Shown here: positions 48,704 to 58,115 of the stretch, piece after piece
Layout: each line of letters begins with the position of its first letter
Numbering within the stretch: position 1 is the stretch's first letter
From: Lachnospiraceae bacterium
Lineage (GTDB): Bacteria > Bacillota > Clostridia > Lachnospirales > Lachnospiraceae
Assembly: GCA_014239155.1 (NCBI GenBank)
Contig: JAAZZQ010000085.1
Coordinates: forward strand, 1-64,000
Length of the DNA: 64,000 nucleotides
Direction of reading: 5' to 3'
Translations under genes and position numbers: made by a program
Notes under the pieces: model-generated
Databases searched by the model: none
The model's input: the letters and a program-made list of their open reading frames with translations, nothing else
Told to the model about the DNA's origin: nothing

Positions 48704-48733
48704 ATTATAATGGATCGCACCTTAAAATATCAA
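48704..48733 (-). promoter_or_regulatory. Promoter of the RiPP locus A operon
   Basis: On the minus strand: TTGATA (48728-48733), 18-bp spacer, TATAAT (48704-48709). It gives a leader of about 110 bases before the radical SAM start. Confidence 0.75.
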
Positions 48734-48849
48734 TACTTTAGCTCACACAATACCTTCATATGGCTATTTCTTTTCGTTCCAAAACCTTCTGCATATATTT
48801 TGGGAGATTCTGGATAAAGCAAGTATTAAATTTCCCCGCTGAACTTCGA

Positions 48850-49439
48850 TGATGTGAAAATACTCCATGATAATATCCATCAATGCGTCATTAGTGCATC
48901 ATCAATGATAATACAAATGGAACGGGTGAACGTGATATCTTCCATTTTATCAAGCAGGCTGAAACACAGCTCACAGATTGTTTTATCATCTTTGTTTCCC
49001 GCTGAGCTACTAACAGCATCATGTAACCAGAAAAGACAACAGCAGCATGAGTATTCAAGGCATCATAGGAAATACCATGGTATTCTTTCACAAGGTTCAA
49101 ATAAGATCTTCATGTTTTGAAAAAACTCAACGTCCCAACGTATTCCAAAACACAAACACTTTCTTCTTCGGAAAGTTCTAAATTTATGCTTATGATCACC
49201 AGCCAGTCTTTCTGGTCACTTTTATTGCAAAAATAGACAAAATTTGTTGGGAGACTTTCGCCATCTTTTTTAATTGTCACAGGTAAAGAAACTAACCTGA
49301 CTGACCTCTGCGTTTTGTTCTGGCTATAGACTTCTTTCACATTGAGTTTTTCATCATTGTATAAGTATTTCATTTTACTTTTCTTAATCATAACAATCAT
49401 GTCAAGGTGTTCTTGTGGACTGAAGTATTTGATTTTCAA
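48850..49439 (-). pseudogene. IS4-family transposase relic
   Basis: The frame 49110-49439 contains KMKYLYNDEKLNVKEVY and SDQKDWLVIISINLELSEEE, matching the late part of IS4-type DDE transposases (DWLALLSTD..LSEEE). A damaged continuation on the same strand has CERIPWYFL, EYSCCC and MEDITFTRSICIIIDDAL, the expected C-terminal order. Both ends are truncated. It lies between the locus A peptide gene and its radical SAM gene. Confidence 0.6.
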
Positions 49440-49949
49440 AGTGCATCATACCGAATAGTGTGGAAAGTTTGAGTAGTTTACATGGAATTTCTAATCTTAT
49501 AAAAACATTCACTGTATTGATTTATGCTACAAGGTATTAATTCATCATAAAATAATATCACTAATCTAATAATTATGGCTCTGTATATATTATCTACACA
49601 TACAAAAATATGCATATTAGATAGATTATTTAGCAATCTAAAAATTACATTTCTGCTAATTTTCTTAATCTAATAATGATGTACGCAGAATTTGCCATGA
49701 AACTGTAGACAATATATTTTATACATTACATTTTTAATTACTAAACTATAAAAGAGCACATTCAAAATGTTTACTAAATCTCACTTTTGAATATCATAAA
49801 ATATACATATAGTACACACTGATATCTCGAAAAAAACCACTTTGCTCCATTTATCAATTGATTCATATTAATTTCTATTGTACAATTTTCGGATTTACTC
49901 ATTTATAGCACTAAACTAAAAACTTCCTTTTTCCAGGGGAACTATATAA
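49440..49949. other. AT-rich region downstream of the locus A peptide gene
   Basis: No open frame with a ribosome binding site was seen. TAATCTAATAAT occurs twice (around 49562 and 49666), a direct repeat that may be a protein-binding site. Confidence 0.4.
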
Positions 49950-50030
49950 TCAGTTTTTTCCCCAAGATATAAACCGTACAATTGTAGGTTTCTTAATTTC
50001 GGTAATAATAGGTTTTTTTAATGTTTTCAT
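49950..50030 (-). CDS. Candidate RiPP precursor peptide, 26 residues
   Basis: A 27-codon frame on the minus strand begins MKTLKKPIITEIKKP and ends VRFISWGKN. GGAGGG sits six bases before ATG 50030, a strong ribosome binding site. It carries a Lys-rich start and an aromatic C-terminus (RFISW) without Cys, so thioether chemistry is excluded and a carbon-carbon or similar link to Trp, Phe or Lys would be expected. It points in the same direction as the radical SAM-PqqD-MATE operon, about 1.4 kb upstream, with a transposase relic between. The link to that operon is inference. Confidence 0.6.
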   Translation of the reverse strand: MKTLKKPIITEIKKPTIVRFISWGKN

Positions 50031-50302
50031 TCTAATCCCTCCACTTCTATATAGGTAGTGTCAAGTTTAATATTCCAAAATCGCCTCAACCCTAGTAAAT
50101 TCAAGGTATTCAGTCTCTAGATACTTTTATCCCTCTCTTTTTACCTCTTAGTGACCATTTATTTCACAAACCATTTGACACGAACTCCATATTTTATGAT
50201 AAATTAATACCTAAATTTAGAAGCAATAAACGTGCACAGCTATATTAACCTCTTACAATTTATTGCTTACGATGATTATTATATATTAGCATATAGTAAA
50301 TA

Positions 50303-50357
50303 CAATGGCTTTTCGCTTATAAAAATCCGTCGAATTTTGTAAAACGAAAAGCCATTG
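50303..50357. promoter_or_regulatory. Inverted repeat overlapping the 46-residue peptide promoter
   Basis: CAATGGCTTTTCG (50303-50315) and CGAAAAGCCATTG (50345-50357) are a perfect 13-bp inverted pair around 29 bases. The right arm runs into the -35 box at 50355, so a bound regulator or an RNA hairpin could control the promoter. Confidence 0.65.
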
Positions 50358-50383
50358 CTGTTTTTGTAAATTTGCTGTATAAT
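50355..50383 (+). promoter_or_regulatory. Promoter of the 46-residue peptide gene
   Basis: TTGCTG at 50355-50360, a 17-bp spacer and TATAAT at 50378-50383, 40 bp before the start codon. Confidence 0.72.
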
Positions 50384-50423
50384 ACATATTTAAATACAAT
50401 TTATATATGGAGGTTATGTATCT

Positions 50424-50564
50424 ATGATTCAAAAATTAAAATCACTTATGAAAAAATCCACCGCTATTACAACATTTCAGGATTCGCCAGTCACTGAGGA
50501 TTCTTATGATGTTGTCTGTTGCCAGGAGATTCCTGATTTGGGTAGTGTTTCTTTCAATGATTAA
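50424..50564 (+). CDS. 46-residue peptide, candidate signal or RiPP precursor
   Basis: 47 codons starting MIQKLKSLMKKSTAITTFQD and ending YDVVCCQEIPDLGSVSFND. TGGAGGT lies about ten bases before ATG 50424. A basic N-terminal third followed by an acidic, Cys-containing C-terminal part looks like a leader and core. A perfect -10 box and an inverted repeat stand upstream. Its TAA overlaps by 4 bp the stop end of the convergent HTH/TPR regulator gene. A role as the peptide signal sensed by that regulator is possible; a substrate for a nearby radical SAM enzyme is another. Too short for default gene callers. Confidence 0.65.
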   Translation: MIQKLKSLMKKSTAITTFQDSPVTEDSYDVVCCQEIPDLGSVSFND

Positions 50565-52357
50565 TCTATAATATACTTACATCTTGAATTTTTGAGATAT
50601 ATACCATATATCTCTTTTTCTTTCTCAAAATAATAAAAATCACTCATATAGTATATTACTTCTGACCATTTATCTAAATCTTTATCTGACATTCCATCCT
50701 TCTCCAATATTTGAGATAGATTATTCACAAAATACGGTAACACAGATGCCTTTCCACAGCATAATTCATTTTTAAGCCCTTCAACAGCCCCTTTCCAATC
50801 CTTACATCGATGCACATAATTATTAAGAAAAAGTGCATAAGAGCGGTATCTATACCTAACGTCCACTTTACTGCTGCGCATTCTCTGTAAAACGTTTTTA
50901 TATATCATCATTGCCTCCCCCTCCCGCCTGGTTTCATCAAGCAAAATGCAGATATTATTGATAACCAGCACCTCATTTCTCATCGGGATATGATAAAGGA
51001 TCATCTGGTCATATTCCATAACTCCTTCTAATAACACTTTCATTATCTTCAAGGCATCCTGCGCAGTGATTTCCTTGAGATGATAGGCAATCATAGTTTC
51101 ATGAAGCGCTATCACCCTTTGATTTTCCCCAATCTCTATATCAATGCATTTCTTTAATTCTTTCAAAAGCCCTTTCGCATCTGTATATTTGCGGTGCATC
51201 TGCAGTTTGTCTATCCGGCTCCGAAGTTCCATTATCTCAAACGAGTCCGTCACTACATACCCGTTATACCGCCCCTTTTCCATACCAATTTTCTTTATCA
51301 TCTTCTCAAAGGTCTTTTTGTTTGGCGATGTCTTTCCAGTTTCTACCCGGGAAATGGAGCCTGTATCCTGATAAATCCCTTCTGCAAATTCCTCCTGTGT
51401 CATACCTTTCGCTTTCCGCTCATCCCGGACTAATTCATAATCCAGATGGTATTCTCTCTGACAGCAATTATGAAATATCGCATCAGTAGGATACCACTTC
51501 TCCGCAAAAGATTCCCACAAAAAAGTGAGAGCCCTATAATACTGTATTCACTTGCTATGCTCTGGTGCAATCCCCAAATTTTCCCCTATCCGAACCATGA
51601 GCGCTAATAGCGGCAGTGTAAAATAAATCATTGTATTTCTGCGCAGTCCCTCCATGCCCTTTTCACAAAGCGTCATTGCCTGCACGTAGTTTCCTTCACT
51701 GTAATAAACCCGTGCAAGCAGCCATGCACATTTCGCGTAAATTTTGGCATGCTCCTCATCATCTGTAAAATATCTGTCTATATATTCCATGCAGATTCTC
51801 AGGTGTCCTTTTTCCGTTGATTTATTCTTATCCGGATTTTTTTCAATACTTATTTTTTCCAATGCCAGCAGATTCTCCATCTCCACAGTCGAGATAAGGT
51901 ATGTATTGATCGTATCATACGTGAAACCAGGCATTGTCACATTTACTGCGAACCACAAGTTTTCCGCCGCCCTGTCATAGTCCTTGTCAATGTGGTATAA
52001 GAGACTGGCTCTCATACGGTACCGATACATTTGATCTACATTCGTTCGCACAGGGTATTGTTCCAATATATACGCTGCAGGCGCTCTTTTTCCTTTATAG
52101 ATTGTCTTCTCCAGCAGGTCACGCACGCGCACCATCCGATACATATCCGCCTGCAGTATACGCTCAAGCTTATCTGGTGATTTTCCCAGCCGCTGCAACA
52201 GCATATCGATCATAAGCGGGTCTGTTTCAAACTGATCTTTCTCAATCTGGTACAGCATCTGCGCAGAGCATAAGCCGTCTGACAGTTTTTTCCGTGTTAT
52301 GCCTTTTTTCTCTCTCCGCATCTGCACAAGCAGATTTCCTATTGTTATATATCGCAT
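50561..52357 (-). pseudogene. Double-HTH, TPR-containing regulator with one nonsense codon
   Basis: Two frames read continuously: 51548-52357 ends with a TGA at 51548-51550, and the same frame goes on through IQYYRALTF into WESFAEKWYP and to 50561. Sense reading would give 598 residues. An N-terminal XRE HTH (IGNLLVQMRREKKGITRKKLSDGLCS), a TPR-like helical middle, and a second HTH in the other half (DYELVRDERKAKGMTQEEFAEGIY) followed by more helices. This resembles peptide-responsive regulators of the RRNPP kind in layout. TGA in place of, for example, TGG inactivates or shortens the protein unless read through. Confidence 0.75.
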
Positions 52358-52431
52358 GGATTATCCTCTCGTATACACTTATTATACTGGCGGTCGAAAA
52401 GACTGACCGCTCTGAACTGTTCTTTAACGCC

Positions 52432-52460
52432 AGTCTAACATTGAATAGTACACATGTCAA
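52432..52460 (-). promoter_or_regulatory. Promoter of the regulator gene with nearby inverted repeats
   Basis: On the minus strand TTGACA (52455-52460), 17 bp, TAGACT (52432-52437). Between it and the gene lie GCGGTC/GACCGC (52390-52410) and ACTGGCG/CGCCAGT (52386-52434), possible operator sites. Confidence 0.68.
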
Positions 52461-52560
52461 TCGGCATACGTACTGTTCACTCCGTTCCAGTAACAGGTAA
52501 GGATCTATTGAAAATCAGAAGCAAAGGACTGTGCTGATAACAGTAATTTTGACTTTTTTG

Positions 52561-52622
52561 AATCGAGTAGGAGGCGGTGACTAGCCGCCGTCCTCTCACA
52601 GCATTGTGCACACCGTTCGGCT
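52561..52622 (-). mobile_element. Possible group II intron 3' remnant
   Basis: Read on the minus strand: GAACGGTGTGCACAATGCTG, then GTGAGAGGACGGCGGCTAGT and CACCGCCTCCTACTCGATT. The GTGTGAGAGGACGG..CCTCCTACTCGAT pattern is familiar from the region after intron-encoded reverse transcriptases in Firmicutes. No reverse transcriptase or intact domain V was found. It abuts the truncated ABC transporter, so it may mark a deletion junction. Confidence 0.4.
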
Positions 52623-52626
52623 ATAA

Positions 52627-53219
52627 GGTACTTACGGGAAAAATGACGGTTGGATTTCTCACTATAATATCGACATACTTTTCAATGATTATTTCGTCTG
52701 CAACATATTTTTTAAATTTGGCAGGAAATTATCAAGAAACTAAAATATCAGTAGAAAGGATAAACAAAATCAAAAATGCAGAAAGTGAAATATTTGGAGA
52801 AATTCATCTGAATAGTATAAATAAAATTCAAGTTAAAGATTTTTCAATTAAATATGGAGAAAAGATTATTATTAATAATTTTAATGTAGAATTAGAAAAA
52901 GGAAAGATATATGCAATTCTTGGTGCAAATGGAGCAGGAAAAACAACCTTAGTGAATTCAATGGTTGGTTTATATAGTGATTTATATGATGGAGAGATAC
53001 TATTTGATGGAATCTCAATTAAAAAAAGTTAGCTTTAGTAAGAGGACTTTGCAAAGAATCTATTTTAACAATTATGGACGAGCCGACATCAGCATTGGAT
53101 ACAAAAAGTGTAAATAGTTTATTAGAATGGATAAAAAACAGAAAGAAAAAAGAAATTACATTAATAATAACACACGATGAAAGGGTTATAAAAATTTGTG
53201 ATGAAATCATAAATTTATG
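52627..53219 (+). pseudogene. Truncated ABC transporter, RiPP locus B
   Basis: The first frame contains the end of a membrane domain (TVGFLTIISTYFSMIISSATYFLNLAGN), then a nucleotide-binding domain with Walker A GANGAGKTTLVNSMVGLY. At about 53030 the frame breaks and resumes as KLALVRGLCKESILTIMDEP with TSALDT (Walker B) and LIITHDE (H-loop). The Q-loop and most of the signature region are deleted, and the N-terminal transmembrane part is missing. It was probably the exporter for the Cys-rich peptide encoded downstream. Confidence 0.75.
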
Positions 53220-53229
53220 AGGTATTATT

Positions 53230-54752
53230 ATGAATAATAACTATATAAAAGTTTTTTTTGACAGGATAACTTCACAATATGGAAGATTTAGCAGGCTGTA
53301 TAAAGTATTTCAAACTAATAAAAGCAAATATATGTATGATGTAGGAACGGGTAAGGCTTGCCAATGTTCGGAATGTGAATATGATTTTCTCAATGAATTA
53401 TTACAGAGTGAAAATTTAGATATGGCAATTAATAAAAATGCGAGTAAATATGGTGATATGTTTATTGATGAAATCAGTAATTTAATAGAAGGAATAAAAA
53501 CTCATCATCTTCTTTGCGCAGAAAAGTTAAAGAAATTTGAGCGAAAAGAGAAAATAGTATTGGAAAAAGCTGAAACAGACTTACAGCAAATTACATTAGA
53601 ATTAACAGAATGTTGCAACTTAGCTTGTCGATATTGTATATATGGAGAAGAAAACAGTGATTTTAGAGAATTTGGAAATAGAGTAATGAGCTGGAATGTT
53701 GCTAAGGCAGCGGTAGATTATGCATTGGCACATTCAAAAAGAAAAATTGCCATAACATTTTATGGGGGAGAACCACTTCTTAATTTTGAGTTACTCAAAC
53801 AAATTGTGGAGTATACATTGAAAAATAAAGATAATAAAGAATGTACATTTTCAATGACAACAAATTTGACATTATTGTCAAAAGAAATAGCGCTTTATTT
53901 ATTGACAATTCCGCAGTTTTCTGTTGTAGGTAGTATTGACGGAAATAAAGAAGTACACAATCAAAATCGTGTTTATAAAAATGGTAAAGGCTCGTATAAT
54001 GCTGCCATTTTAGGGCTTAAAAATATAGTTGAAGCATTTGGTGAAAGAGCCAAAGAGAAATTATATTAAGTATGGTTATAGATACACCGATTAATGATGA
54101 ACGGCTAGAAAATATTCAAAACTTTTTTGAGCAATTAACGTGGTTCCCCAAAGAAATTGTAAAAAGAATTTCATATGTTAGACCGCCTTCAAAAAGGGAG
54201 ATTGCTAGAGTAAAACAATTAAAAGAGGTGTATTCAGAACCGATTGGTGAATGGAGTTTAAAAAAGCAACTGGAGGATGGAGAAAGAGTATTATTTACAA
54301 ATGATTTTTTAGAAAGAGGGTTGTTGTCTATACATAATAGGATATTAGCAAAAACACCTATACAAAAATATCAATTAAATGGTTGTTGCTATCCCGGAAG
54401 CAGGAGATTATATGTAAGTGTAGATGGTAATTTTTCTATTTGTGAATGAATAGGGAAAGCGCCTATTTTGGGAAATGTATTTGAGGGAATAAAAAAGGAA
54501 GAGTTGCTTAATGAGTATCATAGAAAATATATAGAAAAAAGTATTGTACAGTGTGCAGAGTGTTAAGCAATAAATTTGTGTGAGATATGTTTTATGGAAT
54601 GTTATGATCAAATGGGATTTGATTTGGAAAAAAAGAACATAGCGTGTGGCAGAATGAAGCGTTCAATTGAAAGAAATTTAAAAGCCTATTTTTCAATTTT
54701 AGAGGATAGACCAGAAATTATAGAAAAGTTAAACACAATAAGTGTTAGCTAG
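53230..54752 (+). pseudogene. Broken radical SAM/SPASM maturase, RiPP locus B
   Basis: Reading 53230-54069 gives an N-terminal domain with CQCSECEYDFLN and the radical SAM motif CNLACRYC near residue 133, then ITFYGGEPLLNFELL and SVVGSIDGNKEVHNQNR. A one-base loss near 54058 shifts the frame to SMVIDTPINDERLENIQNFF. Later in-frame stops are TGA 54447 (after FSICE) and TAA 54564 (after QCAEC) within the SPASM Cys cluster (CAEC..LCEICFMECYDQ). Without these it would be about 507 residues. It resembles maturases of Cys-rich (sacti/ranthi-type) peptides. Confidence 0.8.
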
Positions 54753-54766
54753 AAATGGAGGAAAAA

Positions 54767-54958
54767 ATGAAATTAGTAAATGTAGATGGAAGAACACCAG
54801 CAGCAATATTAAATGGAATGATGCCACGGGCATGTATTTGCAATACGGGAGCAAATACTATTTTGCAACGTTTTGGCGATGGTGATAATTGCGCATGCCA
54901 ATGTAAAGATACAGCAGACAATAATAGCGCCAATCATCAATTAGCTATTAAGTATTAA
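54767..54958 (+). CDS. Cys-rich RiPP precursor, locus B
   Basis: 63 residues from ATG 54767 (GGAGGA seven bases upstream). A leader of about 25 residues (MKLVNVDGRTPAAILNGM) precedes a core with CIC, about 18 residues of GANTILQRFGDGDN type, and CACQC, followed by a polar tail. Five Cys in CxC...CxCxC spacing suit thioether bridging by the adjacent radical SAM enzyme. The frame is intact, though its maturase and exporter are broken. Separated by 14 bp from the maturase relic. Confidence 0.75.
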   Translation: MKLVNVDGRTPAAILNGMMPRACICNTGANTILQRFGDGDNCACQCKDTADNNSANHQLAIKY

Positions 54959-55035
54959 CAAAATATATAAATAAGAATAAACACGCTATGTAAAAGAAAG
55001 TATCCTTATGTTATAAGAAAAATACAATTTGGGAT

Positions 55036-55080
55036 AAAAACGCCTTGTGGTCTTTGTAAGATCATATAGGCGTTTTTTAT
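55036..55080 (+). terminator. Terminator of RiPP locus B
   Basis: AAAAACGCCT with AGGCGTTTTT and an inner TGTGGTCT/AGATCATA pairing form a long hairpin followed by T. Confidence 0.85.
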
Positions 55081-55172
55081 TTAACCCAAACATCAGCCTA
55101 CCACAATTTGGCAGATATAACAAAAAGGGAGAAGGCGTATGCTTTTGTCATGTCATAACGGGGGAGGAGATG

Positions 55173-55613
55173 AACTCGTATAAAGAAACCTTCTTGCTAT
55201 GATGAAGCGGCAAGAAGGCATCGTTTTGACCGCCTGTGCCAGATGTCGCTCAAGGGCGAAGCAATCAATTATTATCGGCACATGGATTATCGCAGGGAGT
55301 ATGAAGCCATGTTTTCTGAACTGGCTGAAAAGGAGCTGAACTAGTTGTTTGTTATGGATGAGTACGGAGTGGAAAACAGTCATTTTACAGTACATGGATA
55401 TGACATTGAAGTGAAGGACACCCTGATTGCGGAAGCGTTGCAGGCACTTTCGGTACGAAAGCGGATGTAATATTGCTTTCGTATTTTCTGGAAATGAGTG
55501 ATGCGGATATGGAGATGAACCTTGCGCGCAGCACAATCCACGAACACAGGACACGCTTGCTTGAGATTTTGAGAAAGATTATGGAGGAAAAAGCAGATGC
55601 GAAAGAGATATAA
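55173..55613 (+). pseudogene. Second relic of a conjugative-transposon sigma factor
   Basis: Frame: PSCYDEAARRHRFDRLCQMS, INYYRHMDYRREYEAMFSEL, then a TAG, then MDEYGVENSHFTVHGYDIEV and DTLIAEALQALSVRKR. A frameshift leads to DVILLSYFLEMSDADMEMNL and STIHEHRTRLLEILRKIMEE before TAA 55611. This is the sigma-like protein of Tn916/Tn1549-type elements with one stop and one shift. Confidence 0.7.
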
Positions 55614-55840
55614 GAGCAATGGGATAAGAATTTACTGCCTTTCCATATCATAAAGGCAGCATCAGAAGGCGATGTAATGGCAATCAACGAAGTTCTGAAG
55701 CATTATGAGGGGCACATAATCACTTTGTCCACCCGAATGATGTATGACGAGACCAGCTTCATTTCTGTGTTGATGAAACGCTGCGCCGAAGGCTTGAAAC
55801 AAAACTGATTACAAAAATACTGGCGTTTGAAGCGGTGTAA
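55614..55840 (+). pseudogene. Relic of a Tn916-type HTH protein
   Basis: Directly after the sigma relic: LLPFHIIKAASEGDVMAINE, VLKHYEGHIITLSTRMMYDE, and in a shifted frame VDETLRRRLETKLITKILAF ending EAV. This is the short HTH protein that normally follows the sigma-like gene in such elements. One frameshift and no start codon in context. Confidence 0.7.
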
Positions 55841-56520
55841 AGGGTGGTTAGCTGTCCTTTTCCATAGCTGACAGGTTCAGCGGTATACCTTGAAAATTGA
55901 ATACTGTATTGCATATAGGATATGAGGATATACAGATCCACTAAGCAGATGCGCCATGACATACCTGTTCTGTCTTATGACAGAGTGAACTTGAGGAAAT
56001 GTTGAAACAGTATATTGAAGCAAAGGTAAGGAGCGAGTGAGATCGGGCAAAATGTGTAGCAGTTACATGGGGCGATAAAGCATATCTGTGATAATGATAC
56101 TTCTGGGTTGCGGAGCAGTCTGCAATCCGATCAATAAAATGACGTTGCAAGACCGATGTGGGCAGTGTAATGAGCTGCCACCTGTATTGCAGTTTTTATC
56201 TGCTAATAAATGGGGAGAAGTAGATTCTGCTTATTTATTAGTAGATAAGGTTGTGCAACGAAATAGGAGGATATTTTAAAAATATATGGAAAAGATGCTT
56301 GTTTATGGAGGGGAACAAGATATTAAGATATAGTATTTAATTATCTATGCTAAAGCAGTTATTAAATTTGAAGCTAATAAATGAGTTGGAGTATGGGCAA
56401 ATTCAAAAAAAGTTAGTGCGAGATTATGGAATAGTATTCAATATTACGGCTTGACTTATGAACTGTATTGCACGATAATAGAATCGAACACTGTGATAGG
56501 AATGCAAAAAGGAGGAAGAT
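55841..56520. other. Conjugative-element debris without an intact gene
   Basis: Contains short open stretches such as 56119-56279 (LPPVLQFLSANKWGEVDSAY) that lack recognisable starts or families. The segment near 55850-56040 resembles the intergenic part of Tn916-like elements between the HTH gene and excisionase, by recall only. Confidence 0.4.
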
Positions 56521-57530
56521 ATGGAAGTAGAAATTATAAAGGCAAACAATCCATTTGACGAATCTCCGAAGTCCGAAAAGTAGACCGCTTGAGAGTTGCG
56601 GCGTATTGTCGTGTTAGTATGGAAGATAAGGATCAGATTAAAAGCTATAACTCAATGATTAAATATTATACAAAACTGATACAGAACAATGCACAGTGGG
56701 TATTCGCTGGTGTATATGTAGACAAAGCGATAATGGGGACAAAAGTTGATAAAAGAGAGGATTTTCAATGACTGATTCAGGACTGCATGGACGGTAAGAT
56801 TGATATGGTTATTGCTAAGGGCTTACCTCGTTTTGCAAGAAATACGCTGGATACTTTAAAATATGTCAGAATGTTAATGGAAAGAAAATTGCTGTCTATT
56901 TTAAGGTTGAAAAAATAAATGCTCTAAAATATGGCGAATTTTTAATGACAAAAGAGTCCAGACAATCTTCAAGCAAAAAGAAAGAGGTTACTGGAAAATT
57001 ATCTTGAGGGAATTGTGGCACAGGACATCTATGAAGAAACAGATGTAGGATACGAAAGGAAACTATCAGATATAAAAGCTAATTTAGAAATGCTGGAACA
57101 GAAAATGGAAGATGAAGTTTCCTTGAAACGTCGGGTAGGGGATTTTAAAAGGGCATTATCGAAAAATGGTGTGTTGGAGGAGTTTGATAGAGGAATATTT
57201 GAGAGTATAATTGAAAAAGTTATAGTCGGTGGCTATGATGAAGATGGAAACAAAGATCCCTATAAGATTACTTTCATATATAAAACAGGATTTAAAAATG
57301 AAATTGGAAAAGTAAAAGAGCGTTTCGACAAGTCTAAGAGTGTGGGTGATAAAGCAAAAGAATTGTGTTCCCATATTGTAGACGCGGTAAAAGATGTGTG
57401 TTCCTATGTTAGTGAAAACACACGTAGAGACTATAGTGAGACTACAAAGATAAGATATTATGAGGGAATATTATCAAGAGTGATTGCGGAGAGAAAGCAG
57501 AATTATCTTGAAGAGAACTATAGTATATAG
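56521..57530 (+). pseudogene. Large serine recombinase relic
   Basis: Starts at ATG 56521 (MEVEIIKANNPFDESPKSEK, then TAG). The resolvase domain follows: LRVAAYCRVSMEDKDQIKSY with the catalytic Ser, then a TGA at 56769, and [20 protein letters not shown] with [13 protein letters not shown]. The middle domain is deleted. The C-terminal coiled region survives at 57015-57530 (LEMLEQKMEDEVSLKRRV, GIFESIIEKVIVGGYDEDGN). It would have been the integrase of a mobile element. Confidence 0.75.
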
Positions 57531-57619
57531 TGTTATAATAGTCTGAGCGGATTAGCGTGCGATGGCGTTTCTATAAATACATGCAGAATTGATTTGATAA
57601 TGTTCGATTAGGAGGTAAA

Positions 57620-58069
57620 ATGTTATCAACAGTAATTGGTAAAAGATTAACAGACATTTATACAGTTGGGTTTATATATTTAGAGGAAGGTCAAAGTGAA
57701 TATACACCTGATTTAAGATGGATTTACTTTGAATTTGAAGATATATTATTAGAATTTGAATCTATTGAACAATACAGTCGGTTAAGTATGGAAAAGGTTA
57801 CAGAAGTTCGATATCAATTTGAATGCGATGAAGATATGATCAAAGTTAAATCCTCTATTATTGAATTTATTTTGGTTAGTTCAATGCTTGCTAATAATAT
57901 AGTGAAGGATATAGAACTTATAGATGGTACGGAAAAAAATTGTGCAGCGGCAAAAATTGTTTTGGAAAATGGACAGATTATATTTATAGATCCTAGTTTT
58001 TTACATGGAATAGGAGTAGGGGGGAAAGAACAGGAGGAATACTGGTATTTTAATAGAAAAATGTTTTGA
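57620..58069 (+). CDS. Hypothetical protein next to the type III RM system
   Basis: 149 residues from ATG 57620 (AGGAGG upstream). Acidic, mixed alpha/beta appearance, no signal or membrane segment: VGFIYLEEGQSEYTPDLRWI and LENGQIIFIDPSFLHGIGVG. Family not recognised. It lies 46 bp before mod in the same direction and may be an accessory or immunity-type gene, but nothing in the sequence proves a link. Confidence 0.55.
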   Translation: MLSTVIGKRLTDIYTVGFIYLEEGQSEYTPDLRWIYFEFEDILLEFESIEQYSRLSMEKVTEVRYQFECDEDMIKVKSSIIEFILVSSMLANNIVKDIELIDGTEKNCAAAKIVLENGQIIFIDPSFLHGIGVGGKEQEEYWYFNRKMF

Positions 58070-58115
58070 TTTTTGATATAATATCATCAAAATTTGTATC
58101 AGAAGGAGAAAGGCT

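Noticed and set aside
54447-54566. Stop-codon recoding in the locus B maturase
   Set aside because: TGA and TAA are both present together with a frameshift, and all other genes use them as normal stops, so decay is simpler.
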